NCBI RefSeq assembly: GCF_900215145.1
Contig: NZ_OBDO01000001.1
Location: 992,001-1,056,000 of the forward strand
Source of the DNA: Geodermatophilus sabuli
Lineage (GTDB): Bacteria > Actinomycetota > Actinomycetes > Mycobacteriales > Geodermatophilaceae
Direction: 5' to 3'
Length of the DNA stretch: 64,000 nucleotides
Of the stretch, positions 37,239 to 44,565 are shown in pieces; within the stretch, counting starts at the first letter, position 1, and every line of letters begins with the position of its first letter. The notes under the pieces were generated by a model, which was given only the letters and a program-made list of their open reading frames with translations, did no database searches and had not been told where the DNA came from. A program made the position numbers and the translations under genes.

Positions 37239-39026
37239 GTGCTCCGCACCCACGACGCCGGCACGCTGCGCGCGTCCGACGCCGGCTCCACCGTCACCCT
37301 CGCCGGCTGGGTCGCCCGCCGCCGCGACCACGGCGGGGTCGTCTTCGTCGACCTGCGGGACGCCTCCGGCTACGTGCAGGTCGTCGTCCGCGAGGAGGAG
37401 GCGCACGCCCTCCGCAACGAGTTCTGCGTCCTGGTCACCGGTGAGGTGCGCCGCCGGCCGGAGGGCAACGAGAACCCGGAGCTGCCCACCGGCGAGATCG
37501 AGGTGGCCGCCGCCGAGCTGCGGGTGCTGTCGACCGCGGACCCGCTGCCGTTCCCGATCGAGACCGACCAGGCGGCGTCCGACGACGTCCGCTACCGGTA
37601 CCGCTACCTGGACCTGCGGCGGCAGGGTCCGGCGCAGACGCTGCGGCTGCGCAGCGAGATCAACCGGGTCGCCCGCGGGGTGATGGCCCAGCACGGCTTC
37701 GTCGAGGTCGAGACGCCCAACCTCACCCGCTCCACGCCCGAGGGCGCGCGTGACTTCGTCGTCCCCGTCCGGCTGCAGCCGGGCAAGTGGTACGCGCTGC
37801 CGCAGTCGCCGCAGCTGTTCAAGCAGCTGCTGATGATCGGCGGCCTGGAGCGCTACTACCAGATCGCGCGCTGCTTCCGGGACGAGGACTTCCGCGCCGA
37901 CCGCCAGCCGGAGTTCACCCAGCTCGACTTCGAGATGAGCTTCGTCGAGCGCGACGACGTCCTGGCCGTCGTCGAGGACGTCGTCCGGGCACTGTGGCGG
38001 CAGCTGGCCTCCCACGAGGTCGGCGAGATCCCGCGGATGAGCTACCGCGAGGCGATGGACCGGTTCGGCTCCGACAAGCCCGACCTCCGGTTCGGTGTCG
38101 AGCTCACCGAGCTGACGTCGTACTTCGCCGACACCCCGTTCCGCGTCTTCCAGGCGCCCTACGTCGGCGCGGTGGTCATGCCCGGCGGCGGGTCGCAGCC
38201 GCGGCGGGCGTTCGACGCCTGGCAGGACTGGGCGAAGTCCCGCGGCGCACGCGGGCTGGCCTACGTGACCATCGCCGAGGACGGCACGCTCGGTGGCCCG
38301 GTGGCCAAGAACATCTCCGAGGCCGAGCGCGAGGGCCTCGTGGCCGCGGTCGGCGCGAAGTCCGGGGACTGCGTCTTCTTCGCCGCGGGCCAGCGTCGTT
38401 CCTCGCAGGAGCTGCTCGGCGCGGCCCGCAACGAGATCGCCCGCCGGCTGGAGCTGATCGAGCCGGGCACCTGGTCGTTCCTGTTCGTCGTCGACTTCCC
38501 GATGTTCGAGGAGACCGAGGACGGCGAGTGGACGTTCATGCACCACCCCTTCACCTCGCCCACCCCCGAGTGGCGGGAGCGGTTCGCCGAGGACAAGGGG
38601 GCCGCCCTCTCCGACGCCTACGACCTGGTGGTGAACGGCAACGAACTGGCCAGCGGTTCGGTGCGTATCCACGACGCCGAGCTGCAGGAGCGGGTGTTCG
38701 AGACCCTCGGCATGTCCCGCGAGGAGGCCCGCGAGCGGTTCGGGTTCTTCCTCGAGGCGTTCGCCTACGGCCCGCCGCCGCACGCCGGAGCCGCCCTCGG
38801 CTGGGACCGGCTGACCGCGCTGCTGGCCGGCGTCGAGTCGATCCGCGAGGTCATCGCCTTCCCCAAGACCGGAGCCGGCTTCGACCCGCTCACCGGCGCG
38901 CCGACGCCGATCACCGAGGCCCAGCGCAAGGAGGCCGGCATCGACGTGGAGCCGGAGGAGCCGCCGCTGCCCGCGGAGCCGGGCGCACCGGGGCCCGCGT
39001 CGACCGACGTGACCATCCGGCCATAA
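37239..39026 (+). CDS. aspS: Aspartyl-tRNA synthetase
   Basis: 595 residues, bacterial-type AspRS. N-terminal OB-fold anticodon domain ([24 protein letters not shown]), class II core with motif 2 [21 protein letters not shown], the GAD-type insertion domain (about 290-420), and motif 3 [13 protein letters not shown]. Many actinobacteria use a non-discriminating AspRS together with GatCAB to make Asn-tRNA; whether this is so here cannot be judged from this window. GTG 37239 has GAAAGG upstream. C-terminal 30 residues are a Pro/Glu-rich extension. Confidence 0.97.
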   Translation: MLRTHDAGTLRASDAGSTVTLAGWVARRRDHGGVVFVDLRDASGYVQVVVREEEAHALRNEFCVLVTGEVRRRPEGNENPELPTGEIEVAAAELRVLSTADPLPFPIETDQAASDDVRYRYRYLDLRRQGPAQTLRLRSEINRVARGVMAQHGFVEVETPNLTRSTPEGARDFVVPVRLQPGKWYALPQSPQLFKQLLMIGGLERYYQIARCFRDEDFRADRQPEFTQLDFEMSFVERDDVLAVVEDVVRALWRQLASHEVGEIPRMSYREAMDRFGSDKPDLRFGVELTELTSYFADTPFRVFQAPYVGAVVMPGGGSQPRRAFDAWQDWAKSRGARGLAYVTIAEDGTLGGPVAKNISEAEREGLVAAVGAKSGDCVFFAAGQRRSSQELLGAARNEIARRLELIEPGTWSFLFVVDFPMFEETEDGEWTFMHHPFTSPTPEWRERFAEDKGAALSDAYDLVVNGNELASGSVRIHDAELQERVFETLGMSREEARERFGFFLEAFAYGPPPHAGAALGWDRLTALLAGVESIREVIAFPKTGAGFDPLTGAPTPITEAQRKEAGIDVEPEEPPLPAEPGAPGPASTDVTIRP

Positions 39027-39046
39027 CGCCGGTCACGGGCCGCCGG

Positions 39047-39052
39047 TAGGTT
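39047..39052 (+). promoter_or_regulatory. -10-like TAGGTT of the aminotransferase gene
   Basis: TAGGTT ends six bases before the ATG at 39059, giving an expected leaderless transcript 20 bases after the aspS stop. Confidence 0.5.
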
Positions 39053-39058
39053 GCGGGC

Positions 39059-40150
39059 ATGCCGTTGCGTGCCCGCACCCTGCTCGGTCCCGGACCCTCC
39101 AACCCCTATCCGGAGGCGACGGTCGCCCTGGCCCAGCCGCTGCTGGGCCACCTCGACCCGGTCTTCCTGGGCATCCTCGACGAGACCTCCGACCGGCTGC
39201 GCCAGGTCTTCGGGACGGCCAACCGGCGGACCCTCCCGCTCTCTGCGACCGGCTCGGCCGGCATGGAGGCCGCCTTCGTCAACACCGTGGGCCCCGGCGA
39301 CGTCGTCGTGGTGGCGGTGAACGGGTTGTTCGGCGAGCGGATGGTCGACGTCGCCTCGCGCTGCGGCGCCGAGGTCGTACGGGTGGAGCACGAGTGGGGC
39401 CAGCCGGTCGACGTCGACCGGGTGCTGGCCGCGCACCCGTCGCCGAAGCTGATCGCCGCCGTCCACGCGGAGACCTCCACCGGCGTCCGCTCGGACCTCG
39501 CGCCGCTGGCCGCCGGCAAGGGCGACGCGCTGCTGCTGGCCGACTGCGTCACCTCGCTCGGCGGCATCCCGGTGCAGCTGGACGAGTGGGGGGTCGACCT
39601 CGCCTACTCCGGCTCGCAGAAGTGCCTCGGCGTGGCCCCCGGGCTGGCGCCGTTCACGATCAACGATCGGGCCTGGGCGCGGCGCATCGAGAAGCCGCGC
39701 AGCTGGTACCTCGACCTCGGCATGCTGGGTGGGTACGCGGGCGAGGCCGCCGGCTCCGGTGGCCGCACCTACCACCACACGGCGCCGACCGGGATGGTCG
39801 TGTCGCTGCACGCGGGGCTCGGCCGCGTCCTGGAGGAGGGGCTGGACGCCGTCCACGCCCGGCACGCCGAGGCCGGCCGGCTGCTGCACGAGGGTCTGCA
39901 GGAGATGGGCCTGGAGCTCTTCGCCGCCGAGGGGTACCGGCTGCCCGAGCTGACCACGGTCCGCGTGCCCGACGGCGTGGACTCCGCCGCGGTGCGCAAG
40001 GAGCTGCTCGAGCGCTACGACCTGGAGATCGGCGGCGGCGTCGGTGCGTACGCGGCGTCGGTGTGGCGGATCGGCCTCATGGGCCACAACGCCCGCCCGG
40101 ACACCGTCACCCTGGTGCTGGCGGCCCTGCGCGAGGTCCTCGGCCGCTGA
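39059..40150 (+). CDS. Class V pyridoxal-phosphate aminotransferase (alanine-glyoxylate/serine-pyruvate type)
   Basis: 363 residues. Fold-type I PLP enzyme: N-terminal LLGPGPSNPYPEATVAL is typical of the AGT/SPT group, ATGSAGMEAAFVN binds cofactor phosphate, ADCVTSLGG holds the Asp that pairs with the pyridine nitrogen, and SGSQKCLGV contains the PLP lysine. It probably moves amino groups from alanine or serine to glyoxylate or a similar keto acid; the exact pair is not readable. Convergent with a DUF559 gene over a long hairpin. Confidence 0.9.
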   Translation: MPLRARTLLGPGPSNPYPEATVALAQPLLGHLDPVFLGILDETSDRLRQVFGTANRRTLPLSATGSAGMEAAFVNTVGPGDVVVVAVNGLFGERMVDVASRCGAEVVRVEHEWGQPVDVDRVLAAHPSPKLIAAVHAETSTGVRSDLAPLAAGKGDALLLADCVTSLGGIPVQLDEWGVDLAYSGSQKCLGVAPGLAPFTINDRAWARRIEKPRSWYLDLGMLGGYAGEAAGSGGRTYHHTAPTGMVVSLHAGLGRVLEEGLDAVHARHAEAGRLLHEGLQEMGLELFAAEGYRLPELTTVRVPDGVDSAAVRKELLERYDLEIGGGVGAYAASVWRIGLMGHNARPDTVTLVLAALREVLGR

Positions 40151-40173
40151 GGGGTCGGTCGCTGCGCTGCTGC

Positions 40174-40238
40174 AGTTGATCATCGGCGGGTGGTGGCCCG
40201 GTCCGGCGTGTCGTACGACCAGCCGCCGGTGATCAACT
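40174..40238. terminator. Long hairpin with TGATCATCG core between convergent genes
   Basis: Arms of 16 bases (AGTTGATCATCGGCGG and its complement, one G.U) enclose a 33-base loop that can fold further. The right arm contains the stop codon of the DUF559 gene. It can terminate both the aminotransferase and DUF559 transcripts. The GTTGATCATCG core recurs at 41197. Confidence 0.65.
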
Positions 40239-41114
40239 CGCGGCGGGATGCCAGCCGCGGCTCGTCAGCGCCCGGCGCGTGCGGTCGACCACGAGTCGTG
40301 GACCCCCGACGTGCCCGGCGGCGAACCGGAGCACCAGCCATCCGTCGGCGGCCATGAGGGAGTACCGGTCGACGTCCCGGCCGAACTGCTCCCGATCCGC
40401 GTGCTGTCGCCCCTCGTACTCCAGCAACACCTTCCAGTGCTCGTAGCCGAGGTCGCCGTGTGCGACGACCCGACCCCACCGGTCACGGACGGGCACCTGG
40501 GGCTGCGGGTCGGGCAGGTCGCTGCGGACCAGCCAGTAGCGCATGAGGCTCTCCGGACGCGACATGGCCAGGGAGGACAGGAGGGGAGCGCACTCCCGCG
40601 CCCGCACCACGCCGCGGACCCGGTGTGCACGGGCGAGCCGCTCATCGAGCCGATCAGTGGAGACGTGTCCGGCCCGGAGCAACGCGTCGCCGACCGCCAC
40701 GAGGTCCCAGGGCCACAGCTCGCCGGCCAGGTCGAGGAAGGCCTGGGCGCCGGAGGTCACCCGCAGACCCCGGTGCACCGTGACGTCGTCGTCGGCCAGC
40801 CGGCGGGTGTGGACCACGAGGTCGGCGCGTTGCGGGAGGACCCGACGAGGGGTCAGGGCGACGTGCGGCAAGGGCGCGGGGTCGACCGGGGCGTCGAGGA
40901 CCTCCGCCGCCGTGGCGTGGCTGAACGCGGCGTCCGGCGGCAGCGCATCGGCGAGCAGCCGCAGCCGCTCGTGCTGGTGGACCGCGTCGTCCAGCTGTAC
41001 GTAGAGGTCGTGCGACAGCCGGACGAAGCGGGTGCTGCGGAGGGTGGCGCGGGAGATGCCTGCGGCACGGGCGGCCGCCGTGGTCCACGTGGGAGGGAGG
41101 GTCACCGTCCGCAC
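40233..41114 (-). CDS. DUF559 domain protein with AbiEi-like N-terminus, possible nuclease
   Basis: 293 residues. The N-terminal part (about 1-85) looks like the winged-helix and adjoining region found in AbiEi-type antitoxins and stand-alone actinobacterial relatives (RAAGISRATLRSTRFVRLSHDLYV). The C-terminal DUF559 part (about 190-280) is a PD-(D/E)xK/Vsr-like fold: ARPESLMRYWLVRSDLP-like entry, then GDLGYEHWKVLLEYEGRQH with the acidic and ExE-like residues, and REQFGRDVDRYSLMAADGWLVLRF. A DNA-cleaving role is suggested by fold only. No toxin gene is adjacent. It is flanked on both sides by related palindromes. Start GTG 41114; GTG 41105 is possible. Confidence 0.75.
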   Translation of the reverse strand: MRTVTLPPTWTTAAARAAGISRATLRSTRFVRLSHDLYVQLDDAVHQHERLRLLADALPPDAAFSHATAAEVLDAPVDPAPLPHVALTPRRVLPQRADLVVHTRRLADDDVTVHRGLRVTSGAQAFLDLAGELWPWDLVAVGDALLRAGHVSTDRLDERLARAHRVRGVVRARECAPLLSSLAMSRPESLMRYWLVRSDLPDPQPQVPVRDRWGRVVAHGDLGYEHWKVLLEYEGRQHADREQFGRDVDRYSLMAADGWLVLRFAAGHVGGPRLVVDRTRRALTSRGWHPAAS

Positions 41115-41196
41115 GCTGGCCGCCGCACCCCTGGACCGGGGCGGCCCCGCAGGATCTGTGGAGGGCCGTTCCGCCTGTGGACCCGCCCCGCCCTCG

Positions 41197-41259
41197 GTTG
41201 ATCATCGTCAGCTGGTCGCCGGACACGCCGGTCGGGGCAGCCACCTGGCGATGATCAAC
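41197..41259. terminator. Second long hairpin with TGATCATCG core
   Basis: Arms of 19 bases, 17 paired (GTTGATCATCGTCAGCTGG and partner), around a 25-base loop. It lies between the stop of the minus-strand aldo-keto reductase and the start of the DUF559 gene, so it probably terminates the reductase message. The outer 11 bases GTTGATCATCG match the left-hand palindrome. Confidence 0.6.
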
Positions 41260-41270
41260 GGGGCGCACGG

Positions 41271-42128
41271 TCAGCCGTTCAACCGGGTGAGCTGTTCAGG
41301 GGTGAGCTGCAGGTCGGCCGCGGCCGCGGAGTCGACGATGGACGCCGGCCGGGACGCCCCGGGGATGGGGACAACGGCGTCGGACTGCGCGAGGTGCCAC
41401 GCCACGGTCACCCGGTACACCGAGACGTCCAGCTCCTGCGCGACCTCGGCGAACGCCGGCGCGGTCGCGTCCAGGGAGCCGGCCGCCGACACCCCGCCGA
41501 AGGGACTCCACGGCAGGAAGGCCAACCCGTGGTCGGCGCAGTGGGCGAGCTCGTCGGCGGAGTACCGCCAGCCGGGGGAGAACTGGTTCTGCACGCTGAC
41601 CAGCGCCGGCCCGACGATGGAGCGCGCGACGTCGATCTGCGCGACGTCGGCGTTGGAGATGCCCACCATCCGCACCAGGCCGTCGTCGGCGAGGGCCCGC
41701 AGCGCGCCCATCGACTCCTCCCACGGCGTCGCCGGGTCCGGCCGGTGGAACTGGTAGAGGCCGATCGCGTCGACGCCGAGCCGCCGCAGGGACGCCTCGC
41801 AGGCCTTCCGCAGGTACGCCGGCGTCCCGTCGAGCTCCCAGTCGCTGCCGCGGCGGGTGTGGCCGCCCTTGGTCGCGACCAGCACCGACGACGTGTCGCC
41901 CCCGTAGGACCTCAGCGCGGCGGCCACGAGCGACTCGTTGTGCCCGAACTCCGCCTCGTCGTGCGCGTAGGCGTCGGCGGTGTCGATGAGGGTCACCCCG
42001 GCGTCGAGCGCGGCGTGGACGGTGGCGACGGCGTCGTCGTGGGACGGCCGGTCCTCCTTGCTGGACAGGGGCATGGCCCCGAGCCCGATGGCGCTGACGG
42101 TCACGTCTCCGATGCGTCGCTGCTGCAC
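41271..42128 (-). CDS. Aldo/keto reductase
   Basis: 285 residues. Catalytic tetrad: LIDTADAYAHDEAEFGHNE (Asp, Tyr), VATKGGHT (Lys) and LYQFHRPDP (His); NADP-binding end VVPIPGASRPASIVDSAAAA. It is a separate, only distantly similar paralogue of the reductase at 36223. The frame is open far upstream, but GTG 42128 begins QQRRIGDVTVSAIGLG, the normal AKR N-terminus. No clear promoter or ribosome binding site was found. Substrate unknown. Confidence 0.88.
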   Translation of the reverse strand: MQQRRIGDVTVSAIGLGAMPLSSKEDRPSHDDAVATVHAALDAGVTLIDTADAYAHDEAEFGHNESLVAAALRSYGGDTSSVLVATKGGHTRRGSDWELDGTPAYLRKACEASLRRLGVDAIGLYQFHRPDPATPWEESMGALRALADDGLVRMVGISNADVAQIDVARSIVGPALVSVQNQFSPGWRYSADELAHCADHGLAFLPWSPFGGVSAAGSLDATAPAFAEVAQELDVSVYRVTVAWHLAQSDAVVPIPGASRPASIVDSAAAADLQLTPEQLTRLNG

Positions 42129-42163
42129 GGGGGTGTCGTGCCCCGCGGGTAGCGTTCGCAAGC

Positions 42164-42323
42164 GTGAGCGGACAGGGGCGTGAGCATCGCCGGGAGCGCA
42201 CGAGCCGACAGGACGTGAGCATCGCAGCGAGCTCTGCGAGCGAGGAGCGGAGCGACCGCGGAGGCGAGCCGTGACCCGGCGACAGAGGAGCGGAGCGCCC
42301 CGCGGGAGCGGACCGAGGACGCC
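42164..42323. repeat. Mosaic of junction repeats upstream of rarA
   Basis: Contains GTGAGCGGACAGGGGCG (42164-42180, identical to 52943-52959), GTGAGCATCGC (42180), GTGAGCATCGCAGCGAGC (42215-42232, identical to 36155-36172), the exact core GAGCGAGGAGCGGAGCG (42238-42254) and a partial copy AGAGGAGCGGAGCG (42284-42297). It fills nearly the whole divergent gap between the reductase and rarA, so any rarA promoter must be in or beside it. Confidence 0.7.
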
Positions 42324-43658
42324 GTGAGTTCGCTGTTCGACGACCCGGAGGTGGAGGGGGCGGCGGCGGTCGACCCGGGCGCCCCGCTGGCGGTGCGCAT
42401 GCGGCCGCGGTCGCTGGACGAGGTCGTCGGCCAGCAGCACCTGCTCGGCCCGCGCTCCCCGCTGCGCCGGCTGGTCGAGGCCGACGAGCCGATGTCGCTG
42501 GTCCTCTACGGCCCGCCGGGCACCGGCAAGACGACGCTGGCGCACGTCATCTCCCTGGCCACCAAGCGGCAGTTCGTGCAGCTGTCGGCGCTGGACGCCG
42601 GGGTCAAGGAGGTCCGCGCGGTCATCGCGGGCGCCAAGCGCGAGCTGACCTACGCCGGCCGGCGCACCGTGTTGTTCATCGACGAGGTCCACCGCTTCTC
42701 CAAGACCCAGCAGGACAGCCTGCTGTCCGCCGTCGAGGACCGGATCGTCAGCCTGATCGCCGCCACCACCGAGAACCCGTTCTTCTCCGTGGTGAGCCCG
42801 CTGCTGTCCCGCTCCCTGGTCCTCGCCCTGCAGCCGCTGTCCGACGACGACGTCCGCACCGTGCTGCGGCGCGCGCTCACCAGCGACCGCGGCCTCGACG
42901 GCGCCGTCACCCTCGCCGAGGAGGCCGAGGAGCACCTGCTCCGGGTCGCCGGCGGCGACGCCCGCAAGGCGCTGACCGCGCTGGAGTCCGGCGCCGGCGC
43001 GGCCGTGGCTGCCGGCAGCGAGGCGCTCGACCTCCCCACCCTGGAGACGGCCGTCGCGCAGGCCGCGGTGCGTTACGACCGGCAGGGCGACCAGCACTAC
43101 GACGTCGCCAGCGCGCTGATCAAGTCCATCCGGGGCAGCGACGTCGACGCCGCGATGCACTACCTGGCCCGGATGGTCGAGGCGGGGGAGGACCCGCGCT
43201 TCATCGCCCGCCGGCTGGTCATCTCCGCCAGCGAGGACATCGGCATGGCCGACCCGACGGCGCTGCTCACCGCCGTCGCCGCCGCCGACGCCGTGGCCTT
43301 CATCGGCATGCCGGAGGGCCACTTCCCCCTGGCGCAGGCCGTCGCCCACCTGGCCACCGCGCCGAAGTCCAACGCCCTCGCCGTGGCCATCAGCGAGTCG
43401 ACGGCCGACGTGCGGGCCGGGCTGGCCGGGCCGGTGCCCCCGGGGCTGCGCGACGCCCACTACGCCGGCGCGAAGAAGCTGGGGCACGGCTCGGCCTACC
43501 GCTACCCGCACGACGCGCCGGACGGCATCGTCCCGCAGCAGTACCCCCCCGACGCGCTCGTGGGCCGTGACTACTACCGCCCGACCAGCCGCGGCGCCGA
43601 GGGCCCGATCGCCGCGCGGCTGGTCAAGCTGCGGGCGATCCTCCGGCGCGGCCGCTGA
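42324..43658 (+). CDS. rarA: Replication-associated recombination protein RarA (MgsA-type AAA ATPase)
   Basis: 444 residues. AAA+ clamp-loader-like protein acting at stalled forks. Walker [13 protein letters not shown] (about 62-73), Walker [13 protein letters not shown], sensor [21 protein letters not shown], and the C-terminal MgsA tetramerisation region ([52 protein letters not shown]). [16 protein letters not shown] starts the conserved part. The GTG start directly follows the repeat mosaic. Position upstream of alaS is conserved in actinobacteria. Confidence 0.95.
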   Translation: MSSLFDDPEVEGAAAVDPGAPLAVRMRPRSLDEVVGQQHLLGPRSPLRRLVEADEPMSLVLYGPPGTGKTTLAHVISLATKRQFVQLSALDAGVKEVRAVIAGAKRELTYAGRRTVLFIDEVHRFSKTQQDSLLSAVEDRIVSLIAATTENPFFSVVSPLLSRSLVLALQPLSDDDVRTVLRRALTSDRGLDGAVTLAEEAEEHLLRVAGGDARKALTALESGAGAAVAAGSEALDLPTLETAVAQAAVRYDRQGDQHYDVASALIKSIRGSDVDAAMHYLARMVEAGEDPRFIARRLVISASEDIGMADPTALLTAVAAADAVAFIGMPEGHFPLAQAVAHLATAPKSNALAVAISESTADVRAGLAGPVPPGLRDAHYAGAKKLGHGSAYRYPHDAPDGIVPQQYPPDALVGRDYYRPTSRGAEGPIAARLVKLRAILRRGR

Positions 43659-43698
43659 GCGTCCCGGCGGGGCACGGACGGGCGCCGGGGCCCGCGAC

Positions 43699-43704
43699 TA
43701 CTGT
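43699..43704 (+). promoter_or_regulatory. Candidate -10 TACTGT upstream of the DUF948 gene
   Basis: TACTGT would give a leader of about 85 nt ending in a CAGGAGA ribosome binding site for the GTG at 43796. Confidence 0.4.
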
Positions 43705-43795
43705 GACCACGCCGGGCTGACGCCCGCCGGTGCGTGTCCGACGGGTGCGCCCGAAGACGACGAGGACCTCCTCGCCGAGGAACAGGAGACCCCGC

Positions 43796-44221
43796 GTGTC
43801 CGCAGGAGAGTGGGCCGGACTGATCGCAGCCGGCGCCCTGGTGCTGCTGGTGGTGCTGCTCGCCGTCCCGATCCTCAAGGTGGGTCGCACGCTGGACGAG
43901 GCGACGCTGACGATCCGCCAGGCCCGGGAGCAGAGCGCCCCGATCCTCAGCCAGGCCTCGACCACGGTCGCGCACGTCAACAGCAACCTCGAGCGGGTCG
44001 ACGACATCACCGGCAACGCGGCCAACGTCTCCAGCAACGTCGCCGCGCTGAGCAGCGTCGTCGCCGCCACGCTGGGCAGTCCGCTGATCAAGGTGGCCGC
44101 CTTCAGCTACGGCGTCCGCAGTGCCGCGAAGAAGAAGCGGGAGGGGCAGGCCCTCGCCGACGCCGCCGCCCGTGACAAGGCCGAGCGCCGCGCTCGCCGT
44201 GCCGCCCGGCGGGCCGCCTGA
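43796..44221 (+). CDS. DUF948-type membrane protein
   Basis: 141 residues: a membrane helix at the N-terminus (AGLIAAGALVLLVVLLAVPIL, about 8-28), then a helical, coiled-coil-like region with Asn/Ser/Val heptads (TLDEATLTIRQAREQSAPIL, STTVAHVNSNLERVDDITGNAANVSSNVAALSSVV), typical of DUF948 proteins, and a basic Ala/Arg/Lys tail. Function unknown. In actinobacteria this gene and the next small one precede alaS, suggesting a shared operon. GTG 43796 follows CAGGAGA. Confidence 0.78.
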   Translation: MSAGEWAGLIAAGALVLLVVLLAVPILKVGRTLDEATLTIRQAREQSAPILSQASTTVAHVNSNLERVDDITGNAANVSSNVAALSSVVAATLGSPLIKVAAFSYGVRSAAKKKREGQALADAAARDKAERRARRAARRAA

Positions 44222-44505
44222 TGCGCCGGCTGTTCTGGCTCGCGATGGGCGTCACCATCGGCGCCCTCGTCGTCCGCAAGCTGTCCCGGGCCGCGGAGAA
44301 GATGACGCCGCAGGGCATCGCCGGCGCTCTCGTGGAGGGGCTGCGCGAGCTGGCCGACGCGATCGGGGAGTTCGGCGCCGACGTGCGGGCGGCCGCGGCC
44401 GAGCGGGAGCAGGAGCTGCGCGCCGGCACCGGCCTGGACGCCCCGCTCCCCACCGGGGAGCAGGTGCAGCTGCCCCGCCGGGGCGCGCACGCCGCCGACC
44501 GCTGA
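44221..44505 (+). CDS. Small membrane-associated protein upstream of alaS (DUF6167-like)
   Basis: 94 residues: one N-terminal membrane helix (FWLAMGVTIGALVVRKL, about 5-21) and an amphipathic, acidic helical domain (PQGIAGALVEGLRELADAIGEFGADV) ending in a charged tail. The pattern fits the small uncharacterised family often found between the DUF948 gene and alaS; the DUF6167 label is from memory and not checked. The start overlaps the DUF948 stop (TGATG). No enzymatic motif is seen. Confidence 0.7.
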   Translation: MRRLFWLAMGVTIGALVVRKLSRAAEKMTPQGIAGALVEGLRELADAIGEFGADVRAAAAEREQELRAGTGLDAPLPTGEQVQLPRRGAHAADR

Positions 44506-44565
44506 CCACCTCGCCACCCGCGGGAGGACGCCGCTCCGCCCTCCTCCAGACCCCCGAGTAGGACC

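Noticed and set aside
40233-41114. Type IV toxin-antitoxin (AbiE) system
   Set aside because: The N-terminus resembles AbiEi, but no AbiEii nucleotidyltransferase toxin is adjacent. The protein is a single-gene DUF559 type.
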